Of a stretch of 64,000 nucleotides of DNA, positions 8,849-18,098 are shown piece after piece. The translations under genes were made by a program, and so were the position numbers. The first letter of the stretch is position 1; each line of letters begins with the position of its first letter. The notes beneath the pieces are model-generated. The model was not told the DNA's origin and made no database searches. It saw only the letters and a list, made by a program, of their open reading frames with translations. This DNA comes from Mucilaginibacter sp. (lineage in GTDB: Bacteria > Bacteroidota > Bacteroidia > Sphingobacteriales > Sphingobacteriaceae): contig JAUCSE010000041.1 in the NCBI GenBank assembly GCA_030445275.1, positions 35,448-99,447 on the forward strand. The letters are read 5' to 3'.

Positions 8849-8854
8849 AACCGA

Positions 8855-10660
8855 TCACGAATCTGCCTTATCACCCCTCAGTAACCTGAAACGTTTGCGG
8901 GCTTCATTAATCCAGAGGCTGCCGGGGTAATTGGTAATAATTTTCTGGTACCATGCTTTGGCGCTCACTTTATCATTTAGGCGGTTATCATAAATATCGC
9001 CCAGCATGAAAACCGCGTCGTCGGCCCATAGGTCGTTGGGATGTTCGTCGGCTATCTTTTTTAACAATGGTACGGCATCCGTATAATTCTTTTGTTGGAT
9101 TAGTATCCGCGATTTCGACATCAGTATATCATCGCTTAAACTATTGTTCGGGAATTTTTTATCAATACTGTCCAGGGTCATGATGGCTTTGGCGGGCTGC
9201 TCGGCAAATATCTGCAGATCGGCACGAGCGTACATCTTCAGAGCCCCAGCCACACTATCGGCTAAAGTGTTATCAGCTATCAGCAGCTGTAAATTTAACG
9301 CGTCATTAGCAATTAGTTGTGACGTAGCTGCCTTTAATACATTAAGCTGTCCCTTTGCCCAGGTAAAATCGCCGGTATAGTAAGCCAGCTTGGCATTCCT
9401 GAATTTAGCATCCTGGTTTATATCGGTATTAGGAAAATCTTTTTCAACCTGGCTGTATAATAGGGTAGCCTCCCAGGGCTGGTTATTCATTAAATATATA
9501 TCGCCAAGATCTAGCTTACAGGAAGCCAGCAGTTCGGGTCTGATACCGGGGATACTTACAGCATCTTCCAGTAATTTTTGCGCATCATTAAGTTTATGCA
9601 GTTTAAATGCCTGCAATTGAGCCAGCTTTTGCATGGCAAAAACTGTACTGCTGTTACGACCAAATTCAGTAAGCAGATCATTATAATCCTGTTCAAGGCT
9701 AAGCAGATCGGCGGGCAGGTATTTGTCAGATGTTACCTTTAAATTTTTGGTGTTGATGAGCTCAATTTTTGAGGCAATATACAAGGGATTTGTTTTTCCT
9801 TTGCTGATGATGTATTCGTACCCCCGTATGGCTGCATCATAAGCCTCGTTAGAGTTGAGGGTGCGGCACAGCTCAAAAATGCTGGAGCCATCGTCATTTT
9901 GCCTGCGGCTTAATGCCAGCGACTGGTTAAGGGCAAGATCAAACTCCTTTTGCTGCATATATTGCCAGGTAAGTAGCTGGGTATAAATAACTTGCTGCGG
10001 ATCGCTCTGTATACGTCTTAACAAAGCGCTTTTAAGCATATTATAATCGGCATCGCCCTCATACACGGTGGCAAAGGAATTTTCGGCCTGGGTAATAAAG
10101 TTGGGGTTAGCCGGTAAAAAGTTCAGGTATTCTTCGGTAAGAGCTGTCTTATCTCTTTTATAACGGTAAAGGGTTATCAGTTCGTTGGCAAATTCTGTAT
10201 TGCTATTTAATATTTTACGGCCCTGTAAAAATATTTTTATAGTATAATCAATATTTGAGCTTTGATAAAATTGCCCGGCCAGGTTAGCTATCTCATTACG
10301 ATCAGCAGGCAGGTTTTGTATCAGGTTATCATAAATGGCATTGGCTTTATTCAAACTGCCCTGCTGGGTATAAATAGTGCCTAGCATAATCTGGTATTCA
10401 TGTGCCTCCGGGTGTTTGCGTGCTAACTTTTTAACGGTACTCTCGGCCTCATCAAATTTTTTAAGGCTTAGCAGCGTGTTAACATAGTAGGAGTAATAAG
10501 CCTCGTTATTCTGCTTATACAGCTTTTGGTATATTTCAAGGGCCTTTTGCGGTTCGCCGTTAGTATTGTACTGTTTGGCCAGCTGCAAGTCGTTATCCTG
10601 CGCAAAAAGGCAGGTAACCATGGTTAAAATAATAATTGCAATACTAAACAAAGCCCTCAT
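8855..10660 (-). CDS. periplasmic TPR-repeat protein
   Basis: About 601 residues. I favour the ATG at 10660 because it gives a clean signal peptide (MRALFSIAIIILTMVTCLFA then Q); an in-frame ATG at 10678 adds six residues. The rest is a run of tetratricopeptide helices from about residue 20 to the end, with typical A-x-x-x-Y-x-x-x-x-x-x-P spacing. The C-terminal repeats (ADDAVFMLGDIYD, AKAWYQKIITNYPGSLW, ARKRFRLLRG) resemble the YbgF/CpoB-type TPR. Likely a scaffold in the periplasm; partner unknown. Confidence 0.88.
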   Translation of the reverse strand: MRALFSIAIIILTMVTCLFAQDNDLQLAKQYNTNGEPQKALEIYQKLYKQNNEAYYSYYVNTLLSLKKFDEAESTVKKLARKHPEAHEYQIMLGTIYTQQGSLNKANAIYDNLIQNLPADRNEIANLAGQFYQSSNIDYTIKIFLQGRKILNSNTEFANELITLYRYKRDKTALTEEYLNFLPANPNFITQAENSFATVYEGDADYNMLKSALLRRIQSDPQQVIYTQLLTWQYMQQKEFDLALNQSLALSRRQNDDGSSIFELCRTLNSNEAYDAAIRGYEYIISKGKTNPLYIASKIELINTKNLKVTSDKYLPADLLSLEQDYNDLLTEFGRNSSTVFAMQKLAQLQAFKLHKLNDAQKLLEDAVSIPGIRPELLASCKLDLGDIYLMNNQPWEATLLYSQVEKDFPNTDINQDAKFRNAKLAYYTGDFTWAKGQLNVLKAATSQLIANDALNLQLLIADNTLADSVAGALKMYARADLQIFAEQPAKAIMTLDSIDKKFPNNSLSDDILMSKSRILIQQKNYTDAVPLLKKIADEHPNDLWADDAVFMLGDIYDNRLNDKVSAKAWYQKIITNYPGSLWINEARKRFRLLRGDKADS

Positions 10661-10699
10661 CTGTTCAAAAATAATCAATTATTTTTAGTAACAAATAGT

Positions 10700-10781
10700 T
10701 AGTATCAAGTATCAAGACAGTTGCATTTATTTTATAAGAACCTCAAAAGTCCTGATACTTGGTACTGGCTACTTGATACTA
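10700..10781. repeat. intergenic hairpin, TPR to S9 gap
   Basis: The 12-base arms 10700-10711 and 10770-10781 are exactly complementary. More copies of the word (tatcaag and its complement cttgata) sit inside both sides. It lies between divergently transcribed genes, so it is not a simple terminator. Confidence 0.75.
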
Positions 10782-10870
10782 TGTTAACGGGTAAAATTGT
10801 AGTGACATTTTGATAACATAAAGTTATTTTAAGTAATTTGACCAGAATAATAAAATGGGACAAATTTACC

Positions 10871-12769
10871 ATGTTGGGCCGAGTGAGATATTTACTGTTT
10901 GTTGTTTTTATAATAACCTTTTGTTCCTGCAAGAATAAAGTAAGGCAAATACCTATTGCCGATTTTTTTAAGAATCCTGAAAAAAGCTTTTATAAATTAT
11001 CTCCTGACGGTAAATATGTATCTTATTTAAAACAGTATAAAGATAAGCAGAACCTTTTTGTACAATCGCTTGCTGATGGCAGCGAGCATACGGTAACGTC
11101 ATTTGATGATTTTTCGGTACGGCCTGATTATTTCTGGACGTATAATAATCAATTGGTTTTTAATAAGGGAAGTGCTGATTTCGATAGTTTAAAAATGTAC
11201 GCTATTGATCTGGCTTCCCTTAAAATACGGTCAATCCTGTCATTAGGAAAGGTAAAGGTGGGACTGCTTAATCGTAATAAGCAGCAGCCAGATGTAATTA
11301 CCATCAAAATGAACAACCGTGACCCCGGAAATTTTGATATCTATCGCCTTAATATAAAAACTGGCGAGCTAAAGCCTTATCTGATAAACCCGGGTAATAT
11401 AACCGAGTGGTTTCCTGATGCCGATGGCAAAATACGTTTGGTTAAAGCATCTGACGGGGTAAATGAAACTATTTTATACCGGCCCGATGACGGAGTTCCT
11501 TTTAAACCCATCATTGAAAATAATTTTAAAAACTCAGTAAAACCAATTGCTTTTACAGGGGTGAAAAATTATTTCTATGCTTTATCAAACGTTAACCGCG
11601 ACAAAACAGCCCTGGTTGAGATCAATGCCGAAAATGGAAAAGAAGAAAAGACTATTTTTAGCTGTAGCAAGGCCGATATATTAAATGTTGAATATTCCAG
11701 GAACAAGCATAGGCCTGAGTTTGCCTCGTGGGAGGATTCAATACCGCATAAGCATTTTCTGATTCCCGCTGTTGAGCAAATATATAACAACCTGCTGCAA
11801 CGGCCCGAGCTGAAGGGTAATGAAATAAGGGTGATGGATCGGGATAGCACCGAAAACAAATTTATCTTGAATACTTATACTGATCGTAATCCCGGCTCCT
11901 TTTATTTGTATGAAAAAAATACAGATAAACTGACCAAACTGGGCGATGTTAATCCAGTTTTAACACCTGATAAGCTGTGTGCTATGCAAGCTATCTCCTA
12001 CAAGGCGAGTGACGGTTTGCTGCTAAACGGGTATTTAACATTACCTCAGGGTAGTAAACGTACTAATTTACCCGTAGTAGTCATACCACACGATGAACTT
12101 TGGCGTAACCGCGACTCCTGGGGATATGATGAGCGCGTGCAGTTTTTAGCTAACCGGGGATACGCTGTTTTCCAGGTGAACTATCGTGGTTCAACCGGAT
12201 ATGGCAAAGCTTTCAGGAGTGCCGGATTTAAGCAGGTTGGCGGTAAAATACAGGACGACATAACCGATGGCGTACATTGGCTTATAGCGCAAAAAATAGC
12301 CAATCCTAAAAAGATAGCCATTTTTGGTAATGGCTTTGGCGGCTTTTCGGCATTGTATGGTATATCATTTCATCCCGAACTTTATAATTGTGCTGTTGTA
12401 CAAAATGGGCTCATTAACTTTTTTACTTTTATTAAGGATGCACCGCCGTTTTTAAAACCCTATTTGAAAATGATATATGAAATGGTTGGTAACCCCGAAA
12501 CGGATGCTGATCAACTCAGAGCTATTTCTCCGGTGTTTCATACGGATAAGATAAAAGCACCGTTAATTATTTTCCAGGGAGCCAAAGATCAACGGGCCAA
12601 TATCAGTGAGCTTAACCAATTTGTGCACGAACTACGTAAGCGTAATGTTGATGTAAAATATTTTTTAAAACCCAATGAACGAGCTTTTTTCAGAAATGAG
12701 CATAACCGTATGGAAATGTACGCCGAGATAGAAAAATTCCTGGATTATAACATGCGGGTTAAACCATAA
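10871..12769 (+). CDS. S9 prolyl-oligopeptidase-like lipoprotein, catalytically incomplete
   Basis: 632 residues from the ATG at 10871, chosen over one at 10838 because it gives a compact signal peptide ending in a lipobox-like FCSC. The N-terminal two thirds is a WD40-like beta-propeller (SPDGKYVSYLKQYKDKQN). The C-terminal third is the S9 alpha/beta hydrolase domain (NYRGSTGYGKAF, HPELYNCAVVQNG). The nucleophile motif GxSxGG reads GNGFGG, with Gly488 (codon 12332-12334) in the Ser position. The acid D573 in GAKDQRA remains. The His motif expected as PNEGHGF reads PNERAFF, with Ala605. Probably a pseudo-peptidase, perhaps a binding or sensing protein; it lies 8 bases before a histidine kinase. 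Confidence 0.88.
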   Translation: MLGRVRYLLFVVFIITFCSCKNKVRQIPIADFFKNPEKSFYKLSPDGKYVSYLKQYKDKQNLFVQSLADGSEHTVTSFDDFSVRPDYFWTYNNQLVFNKGSADFDSLKMYAIDLASLKIRSILSLGKVKVGLLNRNKQQPDVITIKMNNRDPGNFDIYRLNIKTGELKPYLINPGNITEWFPDADGKIRLVKASDGVNETILYRPDDGVPFKPIIENNFKNSVKPIAFTGVKNYFYALSNVNRDKTALVEINAENGKEEKTIFSCSKADILNVEYSRNKHRPEFASWEDSIPHKHFLIPAVEQIYNNLLQRPELKGNEIRVMDRDSTENKFILNTYTDRNPGSFYLYEKNTDKLTKLGDVNPVLTPDKLCAMQAISYKASDGLLLNGYLTLPQGSKRTNLPVVVIPHDELWRNRDSWGYDERVQFLANRGYAVFQVNYRGSTGYGKAFRSAGFKQVGGKIQDDITDGVHWLIAQKIANPKKIAIFGNGFGGFSALYGISFHPELYNCAVVQNGLINFFTFIKDAPPFLKPYLKMIYEMVGNPETDADQLRAISPVFHTDKIKAPLIIFQGAKDQRANISELNQFVHELRKRNVDVKYFLKPNERAFFRNEHNRMEMYAEIEKFLDYNMRVKP

Positions 12770-12777
12770 TACCCCTT

Positions 12778-14421
12778 ATGCCTGTACATAAAAATGCTTA
12801 CCGCAAAAGTTTTTTGCTGATCATCATATTTTTGGTGCTCATATCGGTAACTTTTGTGGTGGCGCTTTTTGTATCCTACAACCTTACGGCAAAATATGTG
12901 GAGAATGAATTTGGTTCAAAAAAAATTGAGGTACTTGAGCAAACTATAAAACCGTATTATGATTTTTATCAGAATAAAATCCCTGAGATCACCTCATACC
13001 AGGGTTTTTTAGATTCGGCATCGGCAGCTAAATATGCAACATCGGTTTTTCATGATTATAAATTTGTAAGAAAAGTTGTTTTTTATGATGTACTGATAGG
13101 CAGTAAAACACCCGTCACCATTCGCAGGAATAACCTGAACATATCGGTTAAAGCAGTATACATATATTGGCATAAAAAGGGGAAGGTTTTTGGAGCCAGG
13201 CAAGTAGCTCCCGCCGATGAATCTGATTTTAAGGAGATGGCGGTCAAGCTCAATAATTATATCGCTTTTTCTGATACATCTCGCGTATCCACTCAGGATG
13301 AATTGTTTAAAACATTTTGGGATGTGAAGCCCGATAAAATAAGTTATACCAACATATTGCGGCACGAGGATATAAAGATATACCGCGATCTGCAACAGCA
13401 TAATACTCTTTCGGCATCATATAAGCAAAACATGATGACCTTTTACCTTGATCCGTATTTACTGAAAATAAGAAATCCGCATCATGAACTTTATCAAAAT
13501 GTATCCATACAACCCGTAGTGTATGACCCAATTGATACCGAAGGTGATAAAATGATAACAGAAGTATCGTTTCCGGGGGCTTTTTCTGATTATAAGTTGT
13601 TTTTCAGTTCTGAACAAGGTTACCTTACTAACGAAATTAATAAGCGGTTTATGCCAATAGGCGCGGTAGTGTTGTTAATATCACTTTTTTTGGTACTCAT
13701 AGGCTGGCTTATTTATCGTAACTTGAACGTTAATATTAAGCTGTTTAAACTGCAGTACGATTTTATAAACAATTTTACCCATGAGTTTAAAACGCCTGTT
13801 AGTGTAATAAAAATTGCAGGCTCAAATTTACGGGGCGACGGTGAACTTACCGAAAGGCAGCGAAAGCAATATGGTAAAATTCTGGATGAAGAGGCTGATA
13901 AGCTAAATGAGCTGATGAATAAGCTATTGTCATTTACACAGCTTGAAAATAAATCCATTACCCTAAAAAAGGAGGAAATTGTGATTGATGATTTTGTAAG
14001 CCGGTACACAGATACGTTTAAAATTAAGTATCCCGATTTTAAACTGCATTGTAAAGTAGTTGGTGTGCAAACATTTTATACCGATCCGGTATTGTTAGGT
14101 AGTGTATTTCAGAACCTGATTGAAAACGCTTATAAATACTCACATCCGCAGAAAAAGGAACTTAACATAAATATTACACATGAAAAGAGGAATATCGTGT
14201 TTTCGTTTGTTGACAAAGGTATAGGCATCCCGAAGGAGGAGCTAAATAATATATTTAAAAAATTTTACAGGATCGAGAACCAGTATAACCAAAACGGGAG
14301 TGTAGGTTTAGGTTTGGCATTTTGTAAAGAACTGGTTAATTTTATGGATGGTGAAATAACAGTTCACAGTAAAGTTAATGAGGGTTCGGAATTTAGAGTT
14401 ACGCTTCCATATGAAAATTAA
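12778..14421 (+). CDS. membrane sensor histidine kinase
   Basis: 547 residues. Helix 1 (about residues 12-34) and helix 2 (about 290-314) bracket a periplasmic sensor region of roughly 250 residues without a domain I recognise. The HisKA motif NNFTHEFKTPVS places the phosphorylated His at 335. The ATPase domain shows the N box NLIENAYKYS, G1 DKGIGIP and G2 VGLGLAFCKE. It is sandwiched between the S9-like lipoprotein and its response regulator (3 bases downstream), so the three probably form one signalling operon. Confidence 0.94.
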   Translation: MPVHKNAYRKSFLLIIIFLVLISVTFVVALFVSYNLTAKYVENEFGSKKIEVLEQTIKPYYDFYQNKIPEITSYQGFLDSASAAKYATSVFHDYKFVRKVVFYDVLIGSKTPVTIRRNNLNISVKAVYIYWHKKGKVFGARQVAPADESDFKEMAVKLNNYIAFSDTSRVSTQDELFKTFWDVKPDKISYTNILRHEDIKIYRDLQQHNTLSASYKQNMMTFYLDPYLLKIRNPHHELYQNVSIQPVVYDPIDTEGDKMITEVSFPGAFSDYKLFFSSEQGYLTNEINKRFMPIGAVVLLISLFLVLIGWLIYRNLNVNIKLFKLQYDFINNFTHEFKTPVSVIKIAGSNLRGDGELTERQRKQYGKILDEEADKLNELMNKLLSFTQLENKSITLKKEEIVIDDFVSRYTDTFKIKYPDFKLHCKVVGVQTFYTDPVLLGSVFQNLIENAYKYSHPQKKELNINITHEKRNIVFSFVDKGIGIPKEELNNIFKKFYRIENQYNQNGSVGLGLAFCKELVNFMDGEITVHSKVNEGSEFRVTLPYEN

Positions 14422-14424
14422 AAT

Positions 14425-15117
14425 ATGAACAAAGAAATTAAAATTGCGCTGGTTGAAGATGATGAAAACCTGCGTTTCCTGGTAGCAGAGCGTTTGCAAT
14501 CAGAAGGATACAAAGTATTGGAAGCCGATAACGGCGACGATGCCGAGAGTATGATACTGGAAGAACAACCTGACATTGTACTGCTGGATTGGATGCTGCC
14601 AGGTAAGCCTGGATCGCAGGTATGCGCCAACATCAGGGAAAAAGGGTATGATAAACTGATTATCATGATGACCGCCAAGGCTCAGGATGTTGACAAGATT
14701 GAGGCCTATAACTTTGGTGTATCTGATTATATTACAAAGCCATTCAATATGGATGTATTGGTAGCGATGATTGATAATAAGATCAAGTTTTCGCTGAATA
14801 GCGAAAAATCTGAATCGTACCGCTTTGCCAATATGGAGCATTTGCCCAATACCCACCTGCTGATCAGGGATAACCGCAAAATTGAACTGACCATATTGGA
14901 GAACAGGATACTGCTATACTTCCTGAAAAACAAGAACAAGGTAATTAACCGCGAAGAACTGATGATGGAAGTTTGGGGCTACAATGCCGACGTAAACACC
15001 CGCACGCTGGATATGCACATTGTTCGCCTGCGTAAAAAAATTGAAACCAATGCCGATTCACCACAATACCTGCAAACGGTAAGGGGAATTGGGTATAAGT
15101 TTGTTTATAATCAGTAA
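14425..15117 (+). CDS. OmpR/PhoB-type response regulator
   Basis: 230 residues. Receiver domain at 1-120 with acidic pocket EDDEN, phospho-acceptor Asp55 in LLDWMLPG, Thr in MMTAKA, and Lys in ITKPFN. The C-terminal winged-helix DNA-binding domain (about 130-228) contains REELMMEVWGY, TRTLDMHIVRLRKKIE and VRGIGYKF. It starts three bases after the kinase gene. Cognate partner of the kinase by position. Confidence 0.95.
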   Translation: MNKEIKIALVEDDENLRFLVAERLQSEGYKVLEADNGDDAESMILEEQPDIVLLDWMLPGKPGSQVCANIREKGYDKLIIMMTAKAQDVDKIEAYNFGVSDYITKPFNMDVLVAMIDNKIKFSLNSEKSESYRFANMEHLPNTHLLIRDNRKIELTILENRILLYFLKNKNKVINREELMMEVWGYNADVNTRTLDMHIVRLRKKIETNADSPQYLQTVRGIGYKFVYNQ

Positions 15118-15138
15118 AGTCTCCATTATTTCTCCACG

Positions 15139-15221
15139 CGTCATTGCGTAGCGTGGCAATCCCCAATAAGCAGGGCCGCGCGCTGTAAGTAGGGGATTGC
15201 CACGCTACGCTCGTAATGACG
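15139..15221. repeat. REP-like palindrome
   Basis: Imperfect inverted repeat: about 26 bases at 15139-15164 pair with 15192-15221. It has the same cgtcattgcg core as the unit at 8241. It lies between convergent genes (response regulator and methyltransferase) and could end both transcripts. Confidence 0.78.
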
Positions 15222-15265
15222 AAATTTTTATTTGTGCCGTTGTTGGCGTTGTCAGCAACAACTTT

Positions 15266-15886
15266 TCAACCCGCCCTATACACCCTCGCCACCATAAAAT
15301 CATAAAAAAAAGTTTTTTTTTCAATAACATTATACCCATTAATGGTAAAATAAGCAGCTATTTCCGGTAATTTACTGGCTTCAATGCCGCAAACTATTCT
15401 GAAAAAAACAAACATGCTTTTCAGTAAAACCTGCTGCCACCATTTGCCGGTAAGCTGAAAATCGGCATTGAGCCATAGGCCATCGGGTTTTAGCGATTGA
15501 TGGATATGGGTAAATACGGTTTTAAGCGTATGCTCTGTAAAATTATCAAACAGAAAAGGGGTGATCACCGCATCGAAGTCAGATGGAAGTATTACATGTT
15601 CGATAGCATCATTGATATATATTACCTCGTTTTTGCCAGTATTCCTTTTTTGTGATAATGTCATCATGCCGGCAGCAACCTCAACATAGGTAATACACAG
15701 GTCGGATGGATGAAGCTTGGTTAGCTCTTCCAGTATCCAGCCGGTGCCGCCACCCACAATCAATATATTGCTACCCGGTTTAATGAATTGAAGTAAGTAC
15801 AGCTGGGAGTTTACCAGGGCTTTACCATACACCAGGCGCGAAAGCCTATCATAAAACCATGCGGAGTTGTTAAAGTTAGCCGCCAT
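15266..15886 (-). CDS. class I SAM-dependent methyltransferase
   Basis: 206 residues. The SAM-binding motif I is ILIVGGGTGWILEEL at about residues 38-52, with acidic motif II region YVEVAAGM and a following DAVITPFLFDNF. N-terminus WFYDRLSRLVYGKALVNSQ resembles the small lipid- or quinone-type methyltransferases. It is three bases from the UbiA-like gene on the same strand. A paired prenyltransferase-type protein and methyltransferase could act on a lipid or quinone, but substrate is not shown by the sequence. Confidence 0.85.
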   Translation of the reverse strand: MAANFNNSAWFYDRLSRLVYGKALVNSQLYLLQFIKPGSNILIVGGGTGWILEELTKLHPSDLCITYVEVAAGMMTLSQKRNTGKNEVIYINDAIEHVILPSDFDAVITPFLFDNFTEHTLKTVFTHIHQSLKPDGLWLNADFQLTGKWWQQVLLKSMFVFFRIVCGIEASKLPEIAAYFTINGYNVIEKKTFFYDFMVARVYRAG

Positions 15887-15889
15887 TAT

Positions 15890-16774
15890 TTAATGAGCTG
15901 CCAGGATGCGGAATGCCATGAGTACTACGTATTGCAGTATGAGCACACCATCCATAAAAAAGAAATAATAGTATTCGTCTTTTTTCCAGGCCGATTTAAA
16001 TATGAGCCAACCGGTTAAAACAACGGTAAGCGTTAATGCCCAAAAATCGGTACTGAATCCATTTTGCCTGAAAAGGAATAGCAAAACCACATAGCCGGCA
16101 AGCAATACCTGGCAAAATAAGTACGCGTTTTTTTCGCCCCAGGCTACCGGGATGGTTTTAAGCCCGTGATTGCGGTCATCAAACAGGTCACGAATATCAA
16201 AGGGAATAGTGAGCGCGCCAATAAACAAAAAACGTTTAGCTATCAGTATAGTGGTATCGCGCATGGATATATCATTGGTATGCAGGTGCAACACCTCAAG
16301 TACCGGGAACAATACACAGCTCATGGTCCATACCAGGGTGATCAAAAATGGCTTTAATCCTGGAATGTTACGAAGGCCAAATTTATGATCGCCGATGGTA
16401 AACAGGGGCAACCCATAACTAAAGGATAAAATGCCCAGGAAAATGAGTAATATTTTTGATTCGGTTGTAATTAAAAAGAACAATGGGATAAGGGAAAGCA
16501 GCGAAACAATGGTAAAGGTTACCATGAGCCGGTAATGCGCAAAAAACCAGCGTACCCGCTTGTATTGCGACGATTGAGGCTGTGCAGGCCGGGTGATCAG
16601 TATGCAAAAATTATAAATGCCCAGGGTAGATGTAAATAGCAAACCCAAAACAGCAGGCATTGGTTTTTCGCCTATAAGCTGAAACGTTAGCAGGGCTTGT
16701 GCAACGGCACAAAGCGACATGAAAATATTACTGAACAGCAGAAAATCAAAAACAGATTGAAATATTTTTTTCAT
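15890..16774 (-). CDS. UbiA-superfamily membrane protein lacking the first Asp motif
   Basis: 294 residues with eight or nine hydrophobic helices. The second UbiA aspartate motif is evident: PFDIRDLFDDRNHGLKTIPV at about residues 196-215, followed by GEKNAYLF. The first motif (NDxxDxxxD) is not visible; the corresponding loop reads LGIYNFCILITRP. It therefore belongs to the superfamily but may not be a standard diphosphate-dependent prenyltransferase. Probably co-transcribed with the methyltransferase (gap of 3) and the metallophosphoesterase (gap of 30). Confidence 0.8.
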   Translation of the reverse strand: MKKIFQSVFDFLLFSNIFMSLCAVAQALLTFQLIGEKPMPAVLGLLFTSTLGIYNFCILITRPAQPQSSQYKRVRWFFAHYRLMVTFTIVSLLSLIPLFFLITTESKILLIFLGILSFSYGLPLFTIGDHKFGLRNIPGLKPFLITLVWTMSCVLFPVLEVLHLHTNDISMRDTTILIAKRFLFIGALTIPFDIRDLFDDRNHGLKTIPVAWGEKNAYLFCQVLLAGYVVLLFLFRQNGFSTDFWALTLTVVLTGWLIFKSAWKKDEYYYFFFMDGVLILQYVVLMAFRILAAH

Positions 16775-16804
16775 TTAGTGATCAATATCTGCCTGCATTA
16801 ATCT

Positions 16805-18082
16805 TTACGATTCTATTGTAGAGGAATTTTGGCCGGCTTTTAATGTAAATATCGTAATCTCCGGTAATATTCCAACCCTGCCCGCAAAACCAATAAAACC
16901 ATAGCCCACATTTACATATAATTGCTGGTGACTTTCCTGATACAGCCCAGCCCATTCTTTATATACATACTCAATAGGGCTCCATTGAAAACTTTCGGTG
17001 CGTACCCCAAACTGCATACCATGCGTATGGCCCGAAAACATGGCATCTATCTGCGGATATTTAGGTAATACCTCACCACGCCAATGCGACGGATCATGTG
17101 ACAATAGCAGCTTTACCGGGACGTCATCCGTATTTTTAATAGCCTGGTCCAGGCAGGCGTATTTAGGAAAAGTACTTAGCTTGCTCCAGTTTTCAACACC
17201 CAGTATGCCAATCTCCTCGCCATTTACTTTTAAGCGGCGATGCTCATTAAGTAACAGATCCCAGCCCATGTTTTTGTGGGTGGCTATCAAATCGGCATGG
17301 TTTTTATGTTTAGCGACATATGATGGCCATTTTTCATAATCGCCATAGTCATGGTTACCCAATGAGCTGTAAACTCCCAGCGGGGCTCTTACCTTCGAAA
17401 AAATATCCTGGTAGTTGAGCATTTCGGATGCCAGTCCGTTAACCAGGTCGCCGGTAAAAAATATAAGATCAGGCTTTTCCTTTAGCAGCATTTCAACACC
17501 GCCAAGCACCGCCTTTTTATTATAAAAGCTGCCTGAATGAATATCCGATATCTGGCCTAGTTTTATACCATCAAACGCCTTGGGTAAATTAGGCAGATGC
17601 ATGGTTTGATACCGTACATGATAATCATACAAACCCTTGGGCATATTAATTTTGATAGCGGCCAATGGTACAGCCCCGGCAAGTAATCCTGCCTTCATCA
17701 AAAACGCTGAACGGGGTATAGCATGCTCTTTTGGAGGGATACTGATATCTGTTGCTTTTCTGTTTAACCTTTCACGTCTTAGTATCAGCATCCGCCTCAG
17801 GTCATCCATCATCAAGAAGGGTAAAAAGGATATTTTGCCTATGAATATCAGGGAGAAGGCCAGCAGGAACGCAGCTCTTAAACCAAGACCTAAATTGGTG
17901 TAAATGGATAGCAGTAAACCTGCAATTAAAGAAACGCTTATCAACCAGTAAAAAAAAGTAAAGTCGCCCGAGTGGGGCAACTTCCACTTTTTGAATGCGC
18001 CACGGATGCCGTGTAATACATACAGGTCAATAAGCAGCAGTATCGCAATTATAAGTATAATATCAAGTGCTTGTTCCGTCAT
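16805..18082 (-). CDS. membrane-anchored metallophosphoesterase (YkuE-like)
   Basis: 425 residues. Three or four N-terminal helices (about residues 5-105) and a further short hydrophobic segment precede a calcineurin-like phosphoesterase domain (about 170-410). Metal ligands are visible in order: GQISDIHSG, FFTGDLVNG, LGNHDYGDY, LLSHDPSHW and SGHTHGMQFG. The layout matches the YkuE/YaeI-type phosphodiesterases. The dinuclear site is complete, so it should be active; the substrate is unknown. Confidence 0.9.
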   Translation of the reverse strand: MTEQALDIILIIAILLLIDLYVLHGIRGAFKKWKLPHSGDFTFFYWLISVSLIAGLLLSIYTNLGLGLRAAFLLAFSLIFIGKISFLPFLMMDDLRRMLILRRERLNRKATDISIPPKEHAIPRSAFLMKAGLLAGAVPLAAIKINMPKGLYDYHVRYQTMHLPNLPKAFDGIKLGQISDIHSGSFYNKKAVLGGVEMLLKEKPDLIFFTGDLVNGLASEMLNYQDIFSKVRAPLGVYSSLGNHDYGDYEKWPSYVAKHKNHADLIATHKNMGWDLLLNEHRRLKVNGEEIGILGVENWSKLSTFPKYACLDQAIKNTDDVPVKLLLSHDPSHWRGEVLPKYPQIDAMFSGHTHGMQFGVRTESFQWSPIEYVYKEWAGLYQESHQQLYVNVGYGFIGFAGRVGILPEITIFTLKAGQNSSTIES

Positions 18083-18098
18083 TCACCGCTAATATAAG

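Noticed and set aside
10732..10932. A 66-codon minus-strand frame at the S9 gene start
   Set aside because: It reads through the word-repeat hairpin and the beginning of a well-supported gene on the other strand.
10838..12769. Active S9 prolyl oligopeptidase
   Set aside because: The nucleophile Ser and the triad His positions are Gly and Ala, so calling it an active peptidase is not supported.
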